A DNA stretch of 64,000 nt from Bog-532 sp963775825 (GTDB taxonomy: Bacteria > Actinomycetota > Actinomycetes > Streptosporangiales > Streptosporangiaceae). The DNA lies in NCBI GenBank assembly GCA_963775825.1, contig CAVZKY010000061.1:62001-126000 (forward strand), written 5' to 3'. Below are positions 8,019 to 17,177 of the stretch, one piece after another. Position 1 is the first letter of the stretch; each line of letters opens with the position of its first letter. The position numbers were made by a program, and so were the translations under genes. Under the pieces are notes generated by a model, which worked only from the letters and a program-made list of their open reading frames with translations, made no database searches and was not told where the DNA came from.

Positions 8019-8737
8019 CGCCGGCTTGGGACTGCATGGACACCCGGCAGGCGCTGGGTGTCTACGTGCTCGGCGCGATAGATCCAGCCGAACGGTCCCA
8101 GGTGGACCGGCACGTCACGGGCTGCCGGGAGTGCCGGGACGAGCTGGCCGGCCTGGCCGGGCTCCCGGCCCTGCTGTCCAGGGTCAGCGCGGATGAGGTG
8201 GGCCGTATTTCGCTGGAGGACGCGGACGCGGCCCCGGCCGACGCCATCCCGCCCAGTGATCTCCTCGAGTCCGTGCTGAGCCTGACTGCGGCCCGGCGCC
8301 GCCGGCACCGCCGCTGGCAGGCCCTGGCGGCCGCCGCAGCCGTGGTGATCGCCGCGGCCGGCATCGTGGCCGGCCTGCGCCTGGCGTCCGGACCGGCTCC
8401 GGCCGGCGCGCCCGCCTCGGCGTCTGCACCTCCGGCCAGCTGGCCGACCGCCCGGACCACCAGCGCTCTGAGCGGCGTCACAGCCACGCTCCGGTACGAC
8501 CGGGAGCCGTGGGGCACGGCCATGGACATTCAGGTCATCGGGGTGCCGAGCGGCACGACCTGCCAGCTCTGGGTCACCGACGCCCAGGGTGTGCACCTGG
8601 CCGTGTCGGGCTGGACGGTGGCCAACGGGTTCGCGACAGCCTGGTATGCCGGCTCCACGTGGGTAACTGCCTCGCAGGTCCAGGGGTTCGACGTGACAGC
8701 CGGTAACCAGCGGCTCGCCACGTTCGTGCCCCGCTGA
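8015..8737 (+). CDS. Zinc-binding anti-sigma factor (ZAS), membrane anchored
   Basis: 240 residues starting at an ATGA overlap with the sigma gene. The N-terminal zf-HC2 domain carries His33-x3-Cys37-x2-Cys40 (HVTGCREC), typical of anti-sigmas that bind the sigma factor between its domains. A basic stretch (RRRRHRRW) precedes one membrane helix at about 103-125. The outside domain of about 110 residues is beta-rich and ends without Cys. Loss of zinc or cleavage of the anchor would release the sigma factor. Confidence 0.88.
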   Translation: MTPAWDCMDTRQALGVYVLGAIDPAERSQVDRHVTGCRECRDELAGLAGLPALLSRVSADEVGRISLEDADAAPADAIPPSDLLESVLSLTAARRRRHRRWQALAAAAAVVIAAAGIVAGLRLASGPAPAGAPASASAPPASWPTARTTSALSGVTATLRYDREPWGTAMDIQVIGVPSGTTCQLWVTDAQGVHLAVSGWTVANGFATAWYAGSTWVTASQVQGFDVTAGNQRLATFVPR

Positions 8738-8818
8738 CCCCGCGCCCGGGTCGGGCCCGGGATCCCTTTCGCGGCGCGGGCGCGGAATTCCACCGGTGCC
8801 GCCCTGCTTTGTATCAGT

Positions 8819-9344
8819 ATGAGCGCAGGAGTGATCGTGCTGGTCGCGGTGCTGATCATCACAACCGCCTTCGGCCTGGCCTGGCGGAGGCGGCAGGGCA
8901 GGCTCCGCGCCGTGGGGGCCACTGGGCGCCCTGCCCGGCACCCGGACGGCTCGGCGCCCGCGGGCAGCGCCGCCGACGGCCGCCGGGCAGCCGACGCTGA
9001 CCGCCGCAGAACTGCAGCACGAGCTTGGCCCACGGGCCACCCTGGTGCAGTTCTCCAGTGCCTTCTGCGCGCCGTGCCGTGCCACCCGGCAGATCCTCGG
9101 CGAGGTCGCGGGCACGCTGGACGGGGTGAGCCATGTGGAAATCGACGCCGAGTCGCGGCTGGATCTGGTGCGGAGGCTCGCCATCTTCTCCACGCCCACC
9201 GTCCTGGTGCTCGGACCTGGCGGGGTCATCGCGCGCCAGGCCAGTGGCCAGCCCCGCAAGGCTGACGTCATCGCGGCGCTCGGCGAACTGCTGCTCCCCG
9301 TCGGATCGGCCGACGAAGCGGCCGCCGCCCCAGCCAGGGACTGA
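8819..9344 (+). pseudogene. Membrane-anchored thioredoxin-like protein, frameshifted
   Basis: Two frames together make one protein of about 175 residues. From 8819 the first frame gives an N-terminal membrane helix (VIVLVAVLIITTAFGLAW). A second frame, open before 9045, gives a thioredoxin fold: LTAAELQHELGPRATLVQFS, then FCAPCRATR (CxxC active site), a cis-Pro after FSTP, and QPRKADVIAAL. The break lies between about 8905 and 8990 and one extra base would explain it. Homologues precede DUF4395 and sseA in other actinobacteria. Probably an assembly indel, but real decay cannot be excluded. Confidence 0.75.
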
Positions 9345-9386
9345 CAGCTGCCTGTTCCGGCTATTCTATCTATCAAACGGTCGATA

Positions 9387-9548
9387 ATGTCAGATAAGGT
9401 CGCTGGCCAGAGAGTGACAGTCGCGCTGACCGCGCATACCATCGTCTACGTGCTTTCCGGGACGGCGCAGCTGCTGACGAAACGGCGCGCGGTGGACTTC
9501 TGCCGGGTGGCGACCGCGCTGTGTCGGCCGTCCCCGCTAGCAGCCTGA
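9387..9548 (+). CDS. Probable cysteine-responsive leader peptide of the sulfur operon
   Basis: Short reading frame of 53 codons from ATG 9387; GTG 9450 would give 32 codons. Its end reads KRRAVDFCRVATALC, close to the RRxVDxxRxxSAxC pattern of leader peptides placed before sulfur genes in Streptomyces (recalled, not searched). It lies 193 nt upstream of DUF4395-sseA-sseC. Two Cys codons near the end would let ribosome stalling report charged tRNA-Cys. The start is uncertain; the conserved part is the last 25 codons. Confidence 0.6.
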   Translation: MSDKVAGQRVTVALTAHTIVYVLSGTAQLLTKRRAVDFCRVATALCRPSPLAA

Positions 9549-9741
9549 GAACGGCGCGCCCCGGCGGTTCCGCCGTCACCCGGCGCGTCCCGGACTGCTG
9601 ATTCCCGCATCACGCTACTGGCCCGCAGGCATCCGGGCAGGCAGGGAGCCCTGTGCCGGTGCCCGCTGGCGGCGAGCGCCGGGAGCCCGCGGCATCAAGG
9701 AGAGGCCCCTGGATATCCCGTCAGCACCAAGGAGCGTAACC

Positions 9742-10170
9742 ATGGACATTGACGCCAGAGGGCCCAGGTTCAGCGCGGTGATCACCACGATCGTCCTCGC
9801 CGTGGCCCTGGCCAGCGCCAGTGTCTGGTTGCTGCTCGCCCAGATGCTGGTCTTCGCGGTCGGCGCGATCGCCGGGATGCGGTACGCCCCCTACGGGCTG
9901 GTCTACCGTTTCCTGGTCCGGCCGCGCCTCGGGCCGCCGACGCGTTTCGAGCCTGCCGCCCCGCCGCGCTTCGCGCAGGCGGTGGGGCTGGTATTCGCCG
10001 CGTTCGGTGTGATCGGCTTCGCGACCGGACTCACGGGCGTCGGGATCGCCTTCACTGCCCTGGCCTTGGCCGCCGCGTTCCTTAACGCGGCGTTCGATTT
10101 CTGCCTGGGCTGCCAGATGTATCTGTTCATTCGCCGGATCTGGCCCTCGCAGCGACGTGCGGCGGCCTGA
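9742..10170 (+). CDS. DUF4395 membrane protein
   Basis: 142 residues with four predicted membrane helices (about 13-30, 32-48, 78-97 and 98-118). The family-specific FCLGCQMYL near the end has a CxxC that probably faces a thiol partner. AAGGAG sits 8-10 nt before ATG 9742. In many actinobacteria this gene is paired with a thioredoxin and a thiosulfate sulfurtransferase, and both are its neighbours here. A role in sulfane-sulfur or thiol transfer at the membrane is inferred from context; the biochemical function is unknown. Confidence 0.88.
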   Translation: MDIDARGPRFSAVITTIVLAVALASASVWLLLAQMLVFAVGAIAGMRYAPYGLVYRFLVRPRLGPPTRFEPAAPPRFAQAVGLVFAAFGVIGFATGLTGVGIAFTALALAAAFLNAAFDFCLGCQMYLFIRRIWPSQRRAAA

Positions 10171-10193
10171 TCCACACCAGGAGGTTTTACGTT

Positions 10194-11036
10194 ATGAGCC
10201 GCTCCGAATCTCTCGTGGACGCCGAGTGGGTGGAGGCCCACGCTGGTGACCCGGGAATCGTCCTCGTCGAGGTCGACGAGGACACCAGTGCCTACGACAA
10301 GGGGCACATCCGGGACGCGATCAAGATTGACTGGAAGAAGGACCTGCAGGACCCGGTGCGCCGGGACTTCGTGGACCGGGTCGGCTTCGAGAAGCTGCTG
10401 TCGGCGCGCGGCATCTCCAACGACGACACGGTCGTGCTGTACGGCGGCAACAACAACTGGTTCGCCGCCTACGCCTACTGGTACTTCAAGCTGTACGGCC
10501 ACCAGAACGTCAAGCTGCTCGACGGCGGGCGCAAGAAGTGGGAGCTGGAATCGCGTGAGCTGACCACCGATGTGCCGCAGCGCCCCGCCACGTCCTACAA
10601 GGCGTCCGAGCAGGACCCTGCTCTGCGGGCCAAGCGGGACGAGGTGCTCGACGCGATCGGCAAGCGCAACCTCGTCGACGTCCGATCGCCGGACGAGTTC
10701 ACCGGCCGGCTGCTCGCGCCGGCGCACCTCCCGCAGGAGCAGGCTCAGCGCGGCGGTCACATTCCCACCGCGCGCAACGTCCCGTGGTCGAAGGCGGCCA
10801 ACGAGGACGGTACGTTCCGCTCCGATGACGACCTGCGCACGCTGTACGCCGACGAGGCCGGGCTGGACTTCGGCAAGGACACCATCGCCTACTGCCGGAT
10901 CGGCGAGCGGTCCGCGCACACCTGGTTCGTGCTGCACGAACTGCTCGAGCAGCCGAACGTGAAGAACTACGACGGCTCATGGACCGAGTACGGCTCGCTC
11001 GTGGGCGTTCCGATCGAGCTGGGAGACGCCCGATGA
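10194..11036 (+). CDS. sseA: Thiosulfate sulfurtransferase (rhodanese), CysA/SseA type
   Basis: 280 residues with two rhodanese domains. The C-terminal domain has the active-site loop YCRIGERS with catalytic Cys234; the N-terminal domain has LYGGNNNWFA at the equivalent loop and lacks a Cys, so it is structural. It moves sulfur from thiosulfate to a thiophilic acceptor such as cyanide or a protein thiol. A strong AGGAGG precedes the start. It is coupled by ATGA overlap to the next gene, the same order as mycobacterial cysA2-sseC2. Confidence 0.95.
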   Translation: MSRSESLVDAEWVEAHAGDPGIVLVEVDEDTSAYDKGHIRDAIKIDWKKDLQDPVRRDFVDRVGFEKLLSARGISNDDTVVLYGGNNNWFAAYAYWYFKLYGHQNVKLLDGGRKKWELESRELTTDVPQRPATSYKASEQDPALRAKRDEVLDAIGKRNLVDVRSPDEFTGRLLAPAHLPQEQAQRGGHIPTARNVPWSKAANEDGTFRSDDDLRTLYADEAGLDFGKDTIAYCRIGERSAHTWFVLHELLEQPNVKNYDGSWTEYGSLVGVPIELGDAR

Positions 11037-11362
11037 CAAGCCAGGACCAGGCCCAGGGCGACGGCTGCGGCGCGCCGGCGGGCGGCGTGCCGGTGGCCGC
11101 GGCCATCGGCGCGGGCAGCCAGGCCGTGGTGGAAGGGCGCGTTGTCCGCGACAACGCCCCGGTGTCGACCGGGTACGCCCGGCTGCTCGGCACCGGCGAC
11201 GAGTTCGTAGCCGAGGTGCCGCTCGGCGAGGACGGCGGGTTCCGCTTCTTCGCCGCTCCCGGGACCTGGAGGCTGCGGGTGCTCGCCCCCGGCGGGGCAC
11301 GCGCCGACCGCAGCGTCTCCGCCGAGTACGGCAGGGTCACCAAGGTCGAGGTGACCGTCTGA
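11033..11362 (+). CDS. sseC: DUF1416 protein (SseC-like)
   Basis: 109 residues, starting within the sseA stop (ATGA). The N-terminal quarter is Gly/Ala-rich with one Cys (DGCGAP). The rest is a small beta-sandwich (VVEGRVVRDNAPVSTGYARL, then FRFFAAPGTWRLRVLAPGG). It always accompanies rhodanese in actinobacteria, so a sulfur-transfer accessory role is likely, but no activity is established. The last gene of the operon; a hairpin follows 18 nt later. Confidence 0.9.
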   Translation: MTSQDQAQGDGCGAPAGGVPVAAAIGAGSQAVVEGRVVRDNAPVSTGYARLLGTGDEFVAEVPLGEDGGFRFFAAPGTWRLRVLAPGGARADRSVSAEYGRVTKVEVTV

Positions 11363-11379
11363 CGCCTTGAGCGCAGGCC

Positions 11380-11450
11380 CGAAGCCCGCGGCTTTCTGCT
11401 GATCCCGGCACTCTGTAACCAGACCCAGGATCGGGAAGCCGCGGGCTTCG
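11380..11450 (+). terminator. Terminator hairpin after the sulfur operon
   Basis: Perfect 15-bp inverted repeat, CGAAGCCCGCGGCTT at 11380-11394 and its complement at 11436-11450, with a 41-nt loop, followed by TTGTG. It lies 18 nt after the sseC stop. Confidence 0.7.
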
Positions 11451-12252
11451 TTGTGCCGGCGGCCGGCTCGGGAAACCGAATATTCATCAAAACGAGACCC
11501 GAATGGAATGAGCCGGAATGGCTGCCAGGTAACCCATGAATTGCGGGCCCGCGTCGCTCCGCTGACGGCAAGGTGACCTGAGGATTATGCGCGGGGAAAC
11601 AGTCCGTCAACTCGCGCGCCTGTCCGCATAATGCGGCGGATTGATAAGGCACACCTTTCGGCAGTGACCATAGTCCCTACCGGCGTTTCCGTTGGCCCTG
11701 TTGACTTGCGCGCGTGCGGGGAACGTCATGAGGGGTGGCCGCGCGGGACCCGGTGCGCGGCCCGCCGCCCGGGGCGTCTGGCCGGGCCGTCTGACCGGCA
11801 CTGTGCCGTCGGGGTCTAGAAGAGGCGGGCCCGCGGCACGGCTGTCCGCGTGACCTGGCCAGATCAGTTGACCCGGGGCGGTTTCGCCTCCGGCGGGATA
11901 CGAGGCGGCCGCGGGCGGGTGCAGAGCCGCCACGGCCGGGTACGCGGGCCGCTGGCCGCCGACCGGGGTCATCCGGCGCTTATGCGCACCGCAATCGCAA
12001 GGTGAAGTTCATGCCTCGTTTGCCTGCAATTAACCTTTCTAACATTACCGTGGGCCCGACATAATGGGAAGAGTGGGGATAGCCGGTGGGGTTGGGGTGG
12101 CCGACGATGTGTTTGAGTTGGCCGCTAGCATCGTCTTTCGATCAGCCGGTAATCGGCGCCACGCCGCCAAAGGTAATGCTTGTGGCCGCGCTCGTCAGTA
12201 GCTGAGCAATATTGGCCACGCTTGGCAGGGAAACTATAAAGGGGTATCTGAT
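11451..12252. other. 800-nt intergenic region upstream of pstS
   Basis: No reliable gene. Open frames on both strands at 11607-11972 have no homology-like features and odd composition. The last 250 nt hold the presumed pst promoter and a candidate PHO box (12007-12039). The stretch 12000-12070 is AT-richer than the rest. Confidence 0.5.
12007..12039 (+). promoter_or_regulatory. Candidate PHO box (PhoP site) upstream of pstS
   Basis: Three consecutive 11-nt units, GTTCATGCCTC, GTTTGCCTGCA and ATTAACCTTTC. The first two resemble the GTTCACC-type direct repeats of Streptomyces PHO boxes; the third is weak. It lies about 215 nt before the pstS start, in the right place for phosphate control of the operon. 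Confidence 0.4.
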
Positions 12253-13349
12253 ATGCAACGTGTGCGCATCCAGGTGAGCGCGACGGCGGGGATCGCCCTC
12301 GCGGCGGCTCTGTCGGTGGCCGCCTGCAGCTCGTCGGGCAGCAGCAGCCCGTCGTCGAGCACCAGTCCGTCCTCGTCGGGCAGCGCCGCCGCCACCAAGC
12401 TCTCGGGCTCGCTCACCGGCAGCGGATCGACGTTCCAGACCGTCTACCAGCAGTCCGCCATCCAGGCCTTCAAGACGATCCAGCCCAACATGACCGTCAA
12501 CTACGGCGCCGGCGGCTCGGGCAAGGGGCGCACGGACCTGGCCTCGGGGGTCGTCAACTTCGCGGGCTCGGACTCGACGATCCCCACCTCCGAGGCCTCC
12601 AGCTTCAAGAAGACGGTGCTTTACTTCCCGGTCGTGATCGGCCCGATCACGCTGGCGTACAACTTGTCGGGCGTCAGCAACCTGAAGCTGGACCGCGCCG
12701 GTCATCGCAGAGCATCTTCGAAGGCAAGATCACCAAGTGGAACGACTCGCAGATCACCGCGCTCAACCCCGGTGTCAGCCTGCCCAGCACGGCGATCACC
12801 ACCGCCGTCCGCTCCGACTCCTCGGGCACCACCCAGAACTTTTCCCTGTACCTCCAGACGGCCGCGCCGAGCGTGTGGACGCTGGGCAGCAGCTCGACCA
12901 TCAAGTGGCCGACCACCGCCCGGGCCGGCAGCGGCAACCCCGGCGTGGCGCAGATCATCAAGACCACCCCCGGGGCCATCGGGTACGTGGACTACGCCGA
13001 CGCCAAGGCCACCGGGCTGACCTCCGCTGAGGTCAAGAACAGCGCCGGCAGCTACGTCGCGCCCTCCACGTCGGCGGCCTCCGTCTCCGCGGCCGGGGTC
13101 ACGGTCGCGCCGAACCTGACCTTCCACGCGGTCGACGGGTCCGGCGCGGGCGCGTACCCGATCACCTACCAGTCGTGGGTCCTGGTCTACGAAACCCAGC
13201 CGAGCTCCAACGACGCGGCGATGCTCAAGGCGTACCTCGGCTACCTGCTCGGCGCCGGCCAGAAGACGCTGCCCAGCCTCGGTTACGCGCCCCTGCCCGC
13301 CAACATCGACAGCATGGCCAATGCGCAGCTCAGCAAGATAACCTCCTAA
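12253..13349 (+). pseudogene. pstS: Phosphate-binding lipoprotein PstS, frameshifted
   Basis: The first frame (12253 to about 12693) has a lipoprotein signal with lipobox SVAAC, a Ser-rich linker and the phosphate-binding region GSGSTFQ, GAGGSGKG and FAGSDS. From about 12711 a different frame continues the same protein: SIFEGKITKWND, RSDSSGTTQNF, GAIGYVDYADAK and the C-terminus LPANIDSMANAQL. The break is confined to 12691-12711, where the expected GPVIAQS-like stretch is garbled. It is the periplasmic-side receptor for PstCAB. Since pstCAB-phoU are intact, a small assembly error is the simplest reading. Confidence 0.9.
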
Positions 13350-13393
13350 GTGGTGGGAATTTTGACCCAGACGGATCAGATCGGCCATTCTTC

Positions 13394-14374
13394 GTGAGCA
13401 CGGTGACCAAGGCGGATCCGGCCAGCCCGGCCGGATCCGCCCGCCCCCTGTCGGAGCGGCGGCCGCTCGGTGACCGCACCTTCCAGATCATCACGCTCGC
13501 GGCCGGCCTGCTGGTGCTGGTGATCCTGGTCCTGATCGCCGTCGCGACCACCCAGCAGTCCGCCTCGTGGTTCAGCGCCGAGGGCCTGAAGATCTTCACG
13601 AACAACTGGAACCCCGCGGCCAACCAGTTCGGCGCCCTGGCCTTCATCTACGGCTCGGCCATCACGGCGGTGATCGCGCTCATCATGGCCGTCCCGGTCA
13701 GCATCGGCATCGCCCTGCTGCTGACCGAGGTCGTGCCGTACCGGTGGTCGCGCCCGATCGTGTACGTGATCGACCTGCTGGCGGTGGTCCCGTCGGTGGT
13801 CTGGGGCCTGTGGGGGATCCTGGTGTTCGCGCCGTGGATCGCCCACATCTACACCTCGATCGCCTCGGGCGTTGGCCACACCCCCGTGCTCGGCCCCTTG
13901 TTCGGGCAGCCCGTCAGCGGGGCCTCGTTCTTCACCGCCGGCATCATCCTGGCCTTCATGATCACGCCGATCGTGACCTCGCTGTCGCGCGAGGTCATCG
14001 CGACGGTGCCGGCCATCGACCGGGAAGGCGCCTACGCGCTGGGCGCCACCCGGCTGGAGATGATCCGCGGCGCCGTCTGGCCGCACAGCCAGGCCGGCGT
14101 CGTCGGGGCCGTGCTGCTCGGGCTGGGCCGGGCCCTGGGCGAGACCATCGCGGTCGCGCTGGTGATCGGCTCGTCGCCCGCGATCACCTCGCACCTGTTC
14201 GCCCCCGGCTACAGCATCCCCGCGGTCATCGCCAACCAGTTCGGCGAGTCCAGCGGCACGTTCCGCGCCGGGCTGATCGGGATGGGCGTGCTTTTGTTCG
14301 CGTTCACCATCATCATCAACATCATCGCCCGCGCGATCGTGGATCGCTCCACCCGGCGCATGAGGGGTGCCTGA
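13394..14374 (+). CDS. pstC: Phosphate ABC transporter permease PstC
   Basis: 326 residues from GTG 13394 (GTG 13403 is an alternative); the frame is open further upstream but overlaps pstS there. Six membrane helices, starting at about residue 31. The ABC permease contact loop is REGAYALGATRLEMIRGAVWP (split here as REGAYALGATRLE). With PstA it forms the channel for phosphate driven by PstB. It ends in a 3-nt overlap with pstA, so the two subunits are made together. Confidence 0.93.
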   Translation: MSTVTKADPASPAGSARPLSERRPLGDRTFQIITLAAGLLVLVILVLIAVATTQQSASWFSAEGLKIFTNNWNPAANQFGALAFIYGSAITAVIALIMAVPVSIGIALLLTEVVPYRWSRPIVYVIDLLAVVPSVVWGLWGILVFAPWIAHIYTSIASGVGHTPVLGPLFGQPVSGASFFTAGIILAFMITPIVTSLSREVIATVPAIDREGAYALGATRLEMIRGAVWPHSQAGVVGAVLLGLGRALGETIAVALVIGSSPAITSHLFAPGYSIPAVIANQFGESSGTFRAGLIGMGVLLFAFTIIINIIARAIVDRSTRRMRGA

Positions 14375-15264
14375 TGTCCGTCGTCGCCGAACAGCAGCGG
14401 CCAGACCTGCGCGAGCCGAAGGGCTGGCGGCGCACCAGCAACCGCATCGCGACCTCCCTGATGGTGCTCGCGTTCGTGCTCGTGATCATCCCGCTGGGGT
14501 TCGTCCTGGTCACGGTGATCGCGAAGGGCGCCTCGGCCATCAGCTGGACCTTCCTGACCAGCTCGATCCCGTCGCAGGTGGCGCCCCCGGGCGTCGGCGG
14601 AATCGGGCCGGCGATAGCCGGCACGATCGTGATCGTGGCCCTCGCCTCGGCGCTGGCCGTGCCGCTCGGCATCCTGGGCGCGATCTACCTCAACGAGTAC
14701 GGCGGCACTGGCTGGCTGGCCAGGCTCATCGGGTTCTTCTCCGACGTGATGACCGGCGTGCCATCGATCATCATGGGGCTGTTCATCTTCGCGATCTGGG
14801 TGCTGCACTTCGGCTTCTCGGGCCTGGCCGGCGCCTTCGCCCTGGGCTGCCTGATGCTGCCGATCGTGATCCGCTCCACCTACGAGATGCTGACGCTGGT
14901 GCCGGACTCGCTGCGCGAAGGCAGCTACGCCCTCGGTGCCACCAAGGCGCGCGTGACGGTGACCGTGGTGCTGCCGGCGGCGATCGGCGGCATCGTCAGC
15001 GGCGTGCTGCTCGCCATCGCCCGCGCCGCGGGCGAGACGGCGCCGCTGCTGTTCACCATCCTCACGGTCACCACGGTGAACTGGAACGTGTTCAGCGGCC
15101 CCAACACCTCGCTGCCCTCGCTGATCTTCGCGAACGCGAATACGCCGTACGCCGGCGCCCAGTCCCGCGGCTGGGGCGCGGCGCTCACGCTCATCGCGAT
15201 CGCCTTCATCCTCATGATCGTCTCCCGCATGATCACCGCCCGATTCGCCCGATTCCAGCGCTAG
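14374..15264 (+). CDS. pstA: Phosphate ABC transporter permease PstA
   Basis: 296 residues, starting at the ATG that overlaps the pstC stop (TGATG). Six membrane helices; the first is at about 25-47. The coupling loop is DSLREGSYALGATKARV. The section around GVPSIIMGLFIFAIWVLHFG is typical of PstA. It pairs with PstC in the inner membrane to carry phosphate inward. The next gene, pstB, starts 8 nt later. Confidence 0.94.
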   Translation: MSVVAEQQRPDLREPKGWRRTSNRIATSLMVLAFVLVIIPLGFVLVTVIAKGASAISWTFLTSSIPSQVAPPGVGGIGPAIAGTIVIVALASALAVPLGILGAIYLNEYGGTGWLARLIGFFSDVMTGVPSIIMGLFIFAIWVLHFGFSGLAGAFALGCLMLPIVIRSTYEMLTLVPDSLREGSYALGATKARVTVTVVLPAAIGGIVSGVLLAIARAAGETAPLLFTILTVTTVNWNVFSGPNTSLPSLIFANANTPYAGAQSRGWGAALTLIAIAFILMIVSRMITARFARFQR

Positions 15265-15272
15265 GGAACCTG

Positions 15273-16148
15273 ATGGAAGATTCTGAGCAGAAAGTCGTCA
15301 CCAACCTGCCGCGATCCGAGGTGGCGGCCGCGCAGCCAGCTCAGCCGGGCGCGTCCCAAGCCGGGACCGAAATCTTCGGCGCGAAGAAGGTTTCGTGCTA
15401 CTACGGCGCCTTCCGGGCCGTCACGGACGTCTCGCTGCAGATCTACGAGCACGAGATCACGGCGTTCATCGGCCCGTCCGGGTGCGGCAAGACCACGGTG
15501 CTGCGCACGCTGAACCGGATGAATGACCTCGTAGCGGGCGCTCACGTCGAGGGCGACGTGGAATATCGGGGGGCGTCGCTGTACGGCAGGGATGTCTCCG
15601 CCATCGCCGTGCGCCGGCGTATCGGCATGGTCTTCCAGAAGCCGAACCCGTTCCCGAAGTCCATCTACGACAACGTCGCCTACGGGCCGCGCATCAACGG
15701 CGAGCGCAACAAGGGCAAGCTGAACGAGATCGTGGAGCGCTCGCTGCGGCAGGCCGCGCTGTGGGACGAGGTCAAGGACCGGCTGAACAACTCGGGCCTC
15801 GGCCTGTCCGGCGGCCAGGCGCAGCGGCTGTGCATCGCCCGCACGCTCGCCGTCGAGCCGGACGTGGTGCTGATGGACGAGCCCTGCTCGGCGCTCGACC
15901 CGATCGCGACCGCCGCCATCGAGGACCTGATGCGCGACATTAAGCAGCGGTACACCATCGTCATCGTCACGCACAACATGCAGCAGGCCACCCGGGTCAG
16001 CGACCGCACCGCCTTCTTCTCCGTACTTCGCAACGAAGAAAGCGATACCCGCACGGGTGTGCTCGTCGAGTACGGCCGGACCCAGCAGATCTTCGAGGAC
16101 CCGCACGACGACCGCACCAGGGCCTACGTCACCGGCCGGATGGGCTGA
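15273..16148 (+). CDS. pstB: Phosphate ABC transporter ATP-binding protein PstB
   Basis: 291 residues. Walker A is GPSGCGKTT (about 67-75), the ABC signature LSGGQAQRLC, Walker B VVLMDEP and the switch His in VTHNMQQA. The first 35 residues are an extra linker before the usual start (IFGAKKVSCYYGAFRAV). A short insertion (RNEESDTR) precedes the C-terminal GVLVEYGRTQQIF. It hydrolyses ATP to drive PstC/PstA. ATG 15273 is preceded by a weak ribosome site (AGGGAACC). Confidence 0.95.
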   Translation: MEDSEQKVVTNLPRSEVAAAQPAQPGASQAGTEIFGAKKVSCYYGAFRAVTDVSLQIYEHEITAFIGPSGCGKTTVLRTLNRMNDLVAGAHVEGDVEYRGASLYGRDVSAIAVRRRIGMVFQKPNPFPKSIYDNVAYGPRINGERNKGKLNEIVERSLRQAALWDEVKDRLNNSGLGLSGGQAQRLCIARTLAVEPDVVLMDEPCSALDPIATAAIEDLMRDIKQRYTIVIVTHNMQQATRVSDRTAFFSVLRNEESDTRTGVLVEYGRTQQIFEDPHDDRTRAYVTGRMG

Positions 16149-16160
16149 GGAGCTTCGATC

Positions 16161-16805
16161 ATGGCTGAGCACCGGCAGGACTTGCAGCGTGAGCTTGAGG
16201 GCATCGAGGCCAAGGTCATCGAGCTGTTCGCCATGGTCGCCGAGGACCTGGCCAGGGCCACCGACGCCCTGCTGACCGGCAACAACGAAGTAGTCAAGGC
16301 GCTGGCCGAACGTGAGGCGGTCATCCAATCCCTGTACCCGCAGATCGAGGAAACGGTCAACCGGAACATCCTGCTGCAGGCGCCCGTCGCTTCGGACCTG
16401 CGCTTCCTGCTGTCCGTGCTGCGGATCGTGCCCGAGCTCGAGCGCTCCCACGACCTGGTCGAGCACATCGCCCGCCGGGCGGATCACATTCTCAGCGATG
16501 ACCTGTCGCCGCGCGCCCGGGGGCTCGTCGAGCGGATGGGCGACCTTGATTCCGACATGTGGCGCCAGGCGTCGGAATCGTGGTATCAGCGGGACAGTTC
16601 CGCCGCGGCGCTGCTGGCCGAGCGTGACGAGGAGATGGACGAGCTTCACGCCAGCCTGATCGCCGAGCTTGCCTCGGGGAAGATGACACTGCCGGTGGCG
16701 ATGGAGATGACGCTGGTCGCGCGCTTCTACGAGCGTCTCGGTGACCATGCCGTCAACGTCGCCCGGCGCGTAGTCTATATGGTCGGCTCCCTGCCCCCGG
16801 ACTAG
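16161..16805 (+). CDS. phoU: Phosphate transport regulator PhoU
   Basis: 214 residues, two repeats of a three-helix bundle, with the metal-binding E/D patterns SDLRFLLSVLRIVPELERS and ARFYERLGDHAVNVARRV. PhoU ties Pst activity to the phosphate two-component system and holds the response off when phosphate is plentiful. It is 12 nt after pstB with GAGGAG before the start, so it is the last gene of the operon. No PhoR/PhoP pair is present in the window. Confidence 0.94.
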   Translation: MAEHRQDLQRELEGIEAKVIELFAMVAEDLARATDALLTGNNEVVKALAEREAVIQSLYPQIEETVNRNILLQAPVASDLRFLLSVLRIVPELERSHDLVEHIARRADHILSDDLSPRARGLVERMGDLDSDMWRQASESWYQRDSSAAALLAERDEEMDELHASLIAELASGKMTLPVAMEMTLVARFYERLGDHAVNVARRVVYMVGSLPPD

Positions 16806-17177
16806 CGCGTCCCGCGTCGCCGGGCACCGCCTGTGGCAAGCGGGCGGCTCCCCTGAGTTCACGGATGTGTTGCCTAGTCGTCGCCTTGGCTCAGATCAGC
16901 GTTCAGCGCCGCTTCACCGGGGCTGTCTAACAATGAACCTGGACCCGGTGGCCTGATCCGGCGGCCCACCCGTCCCGTCCCATCGACGGCCCGATACTAA
17001 GTGAGGGCATACCAGAGTGGTTTTCGCAGCGCAGGCCGATCCCGCTCGCGCGCTCGCTGCCGATCCCGGGTCTCCGCGCCGCCCGCCCGGCCGGCCGCCT
17101 CGATTCGGCCTGGCCGCGGCGCGGACCGCTGAGACGCTGGACAGGTTCCGGTACCCGACTCCCAGGCGCGATGCGGG
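16806..17177. other. Intergenic region, nothing definite
   Basis: 372 nt between phoU and the GntR-type gene. No clear terminator, RNA gene or reading frame of its own; the long minus-strand frame that crosses it also runs antisense through the GntR gene and is rejected. Confidence 0.4.

Noticed and set aside
7964..9442. Minus-strand open frame of 492 codons
   Set aside because: Antisense to the anti-sigma and thioredoxin genes, no domain visible.
11607..11972. Minus-strand frame of 121 codons before pstS
   Set aside because: No ribosome site, no recognisable domain, Pro/Ala-rich; not supported.
15261..16862. Minus-strand open frame of 533 codons
   Set aside because: Antisense shadow of pstB and phoU; both sense genes are unmistakable.
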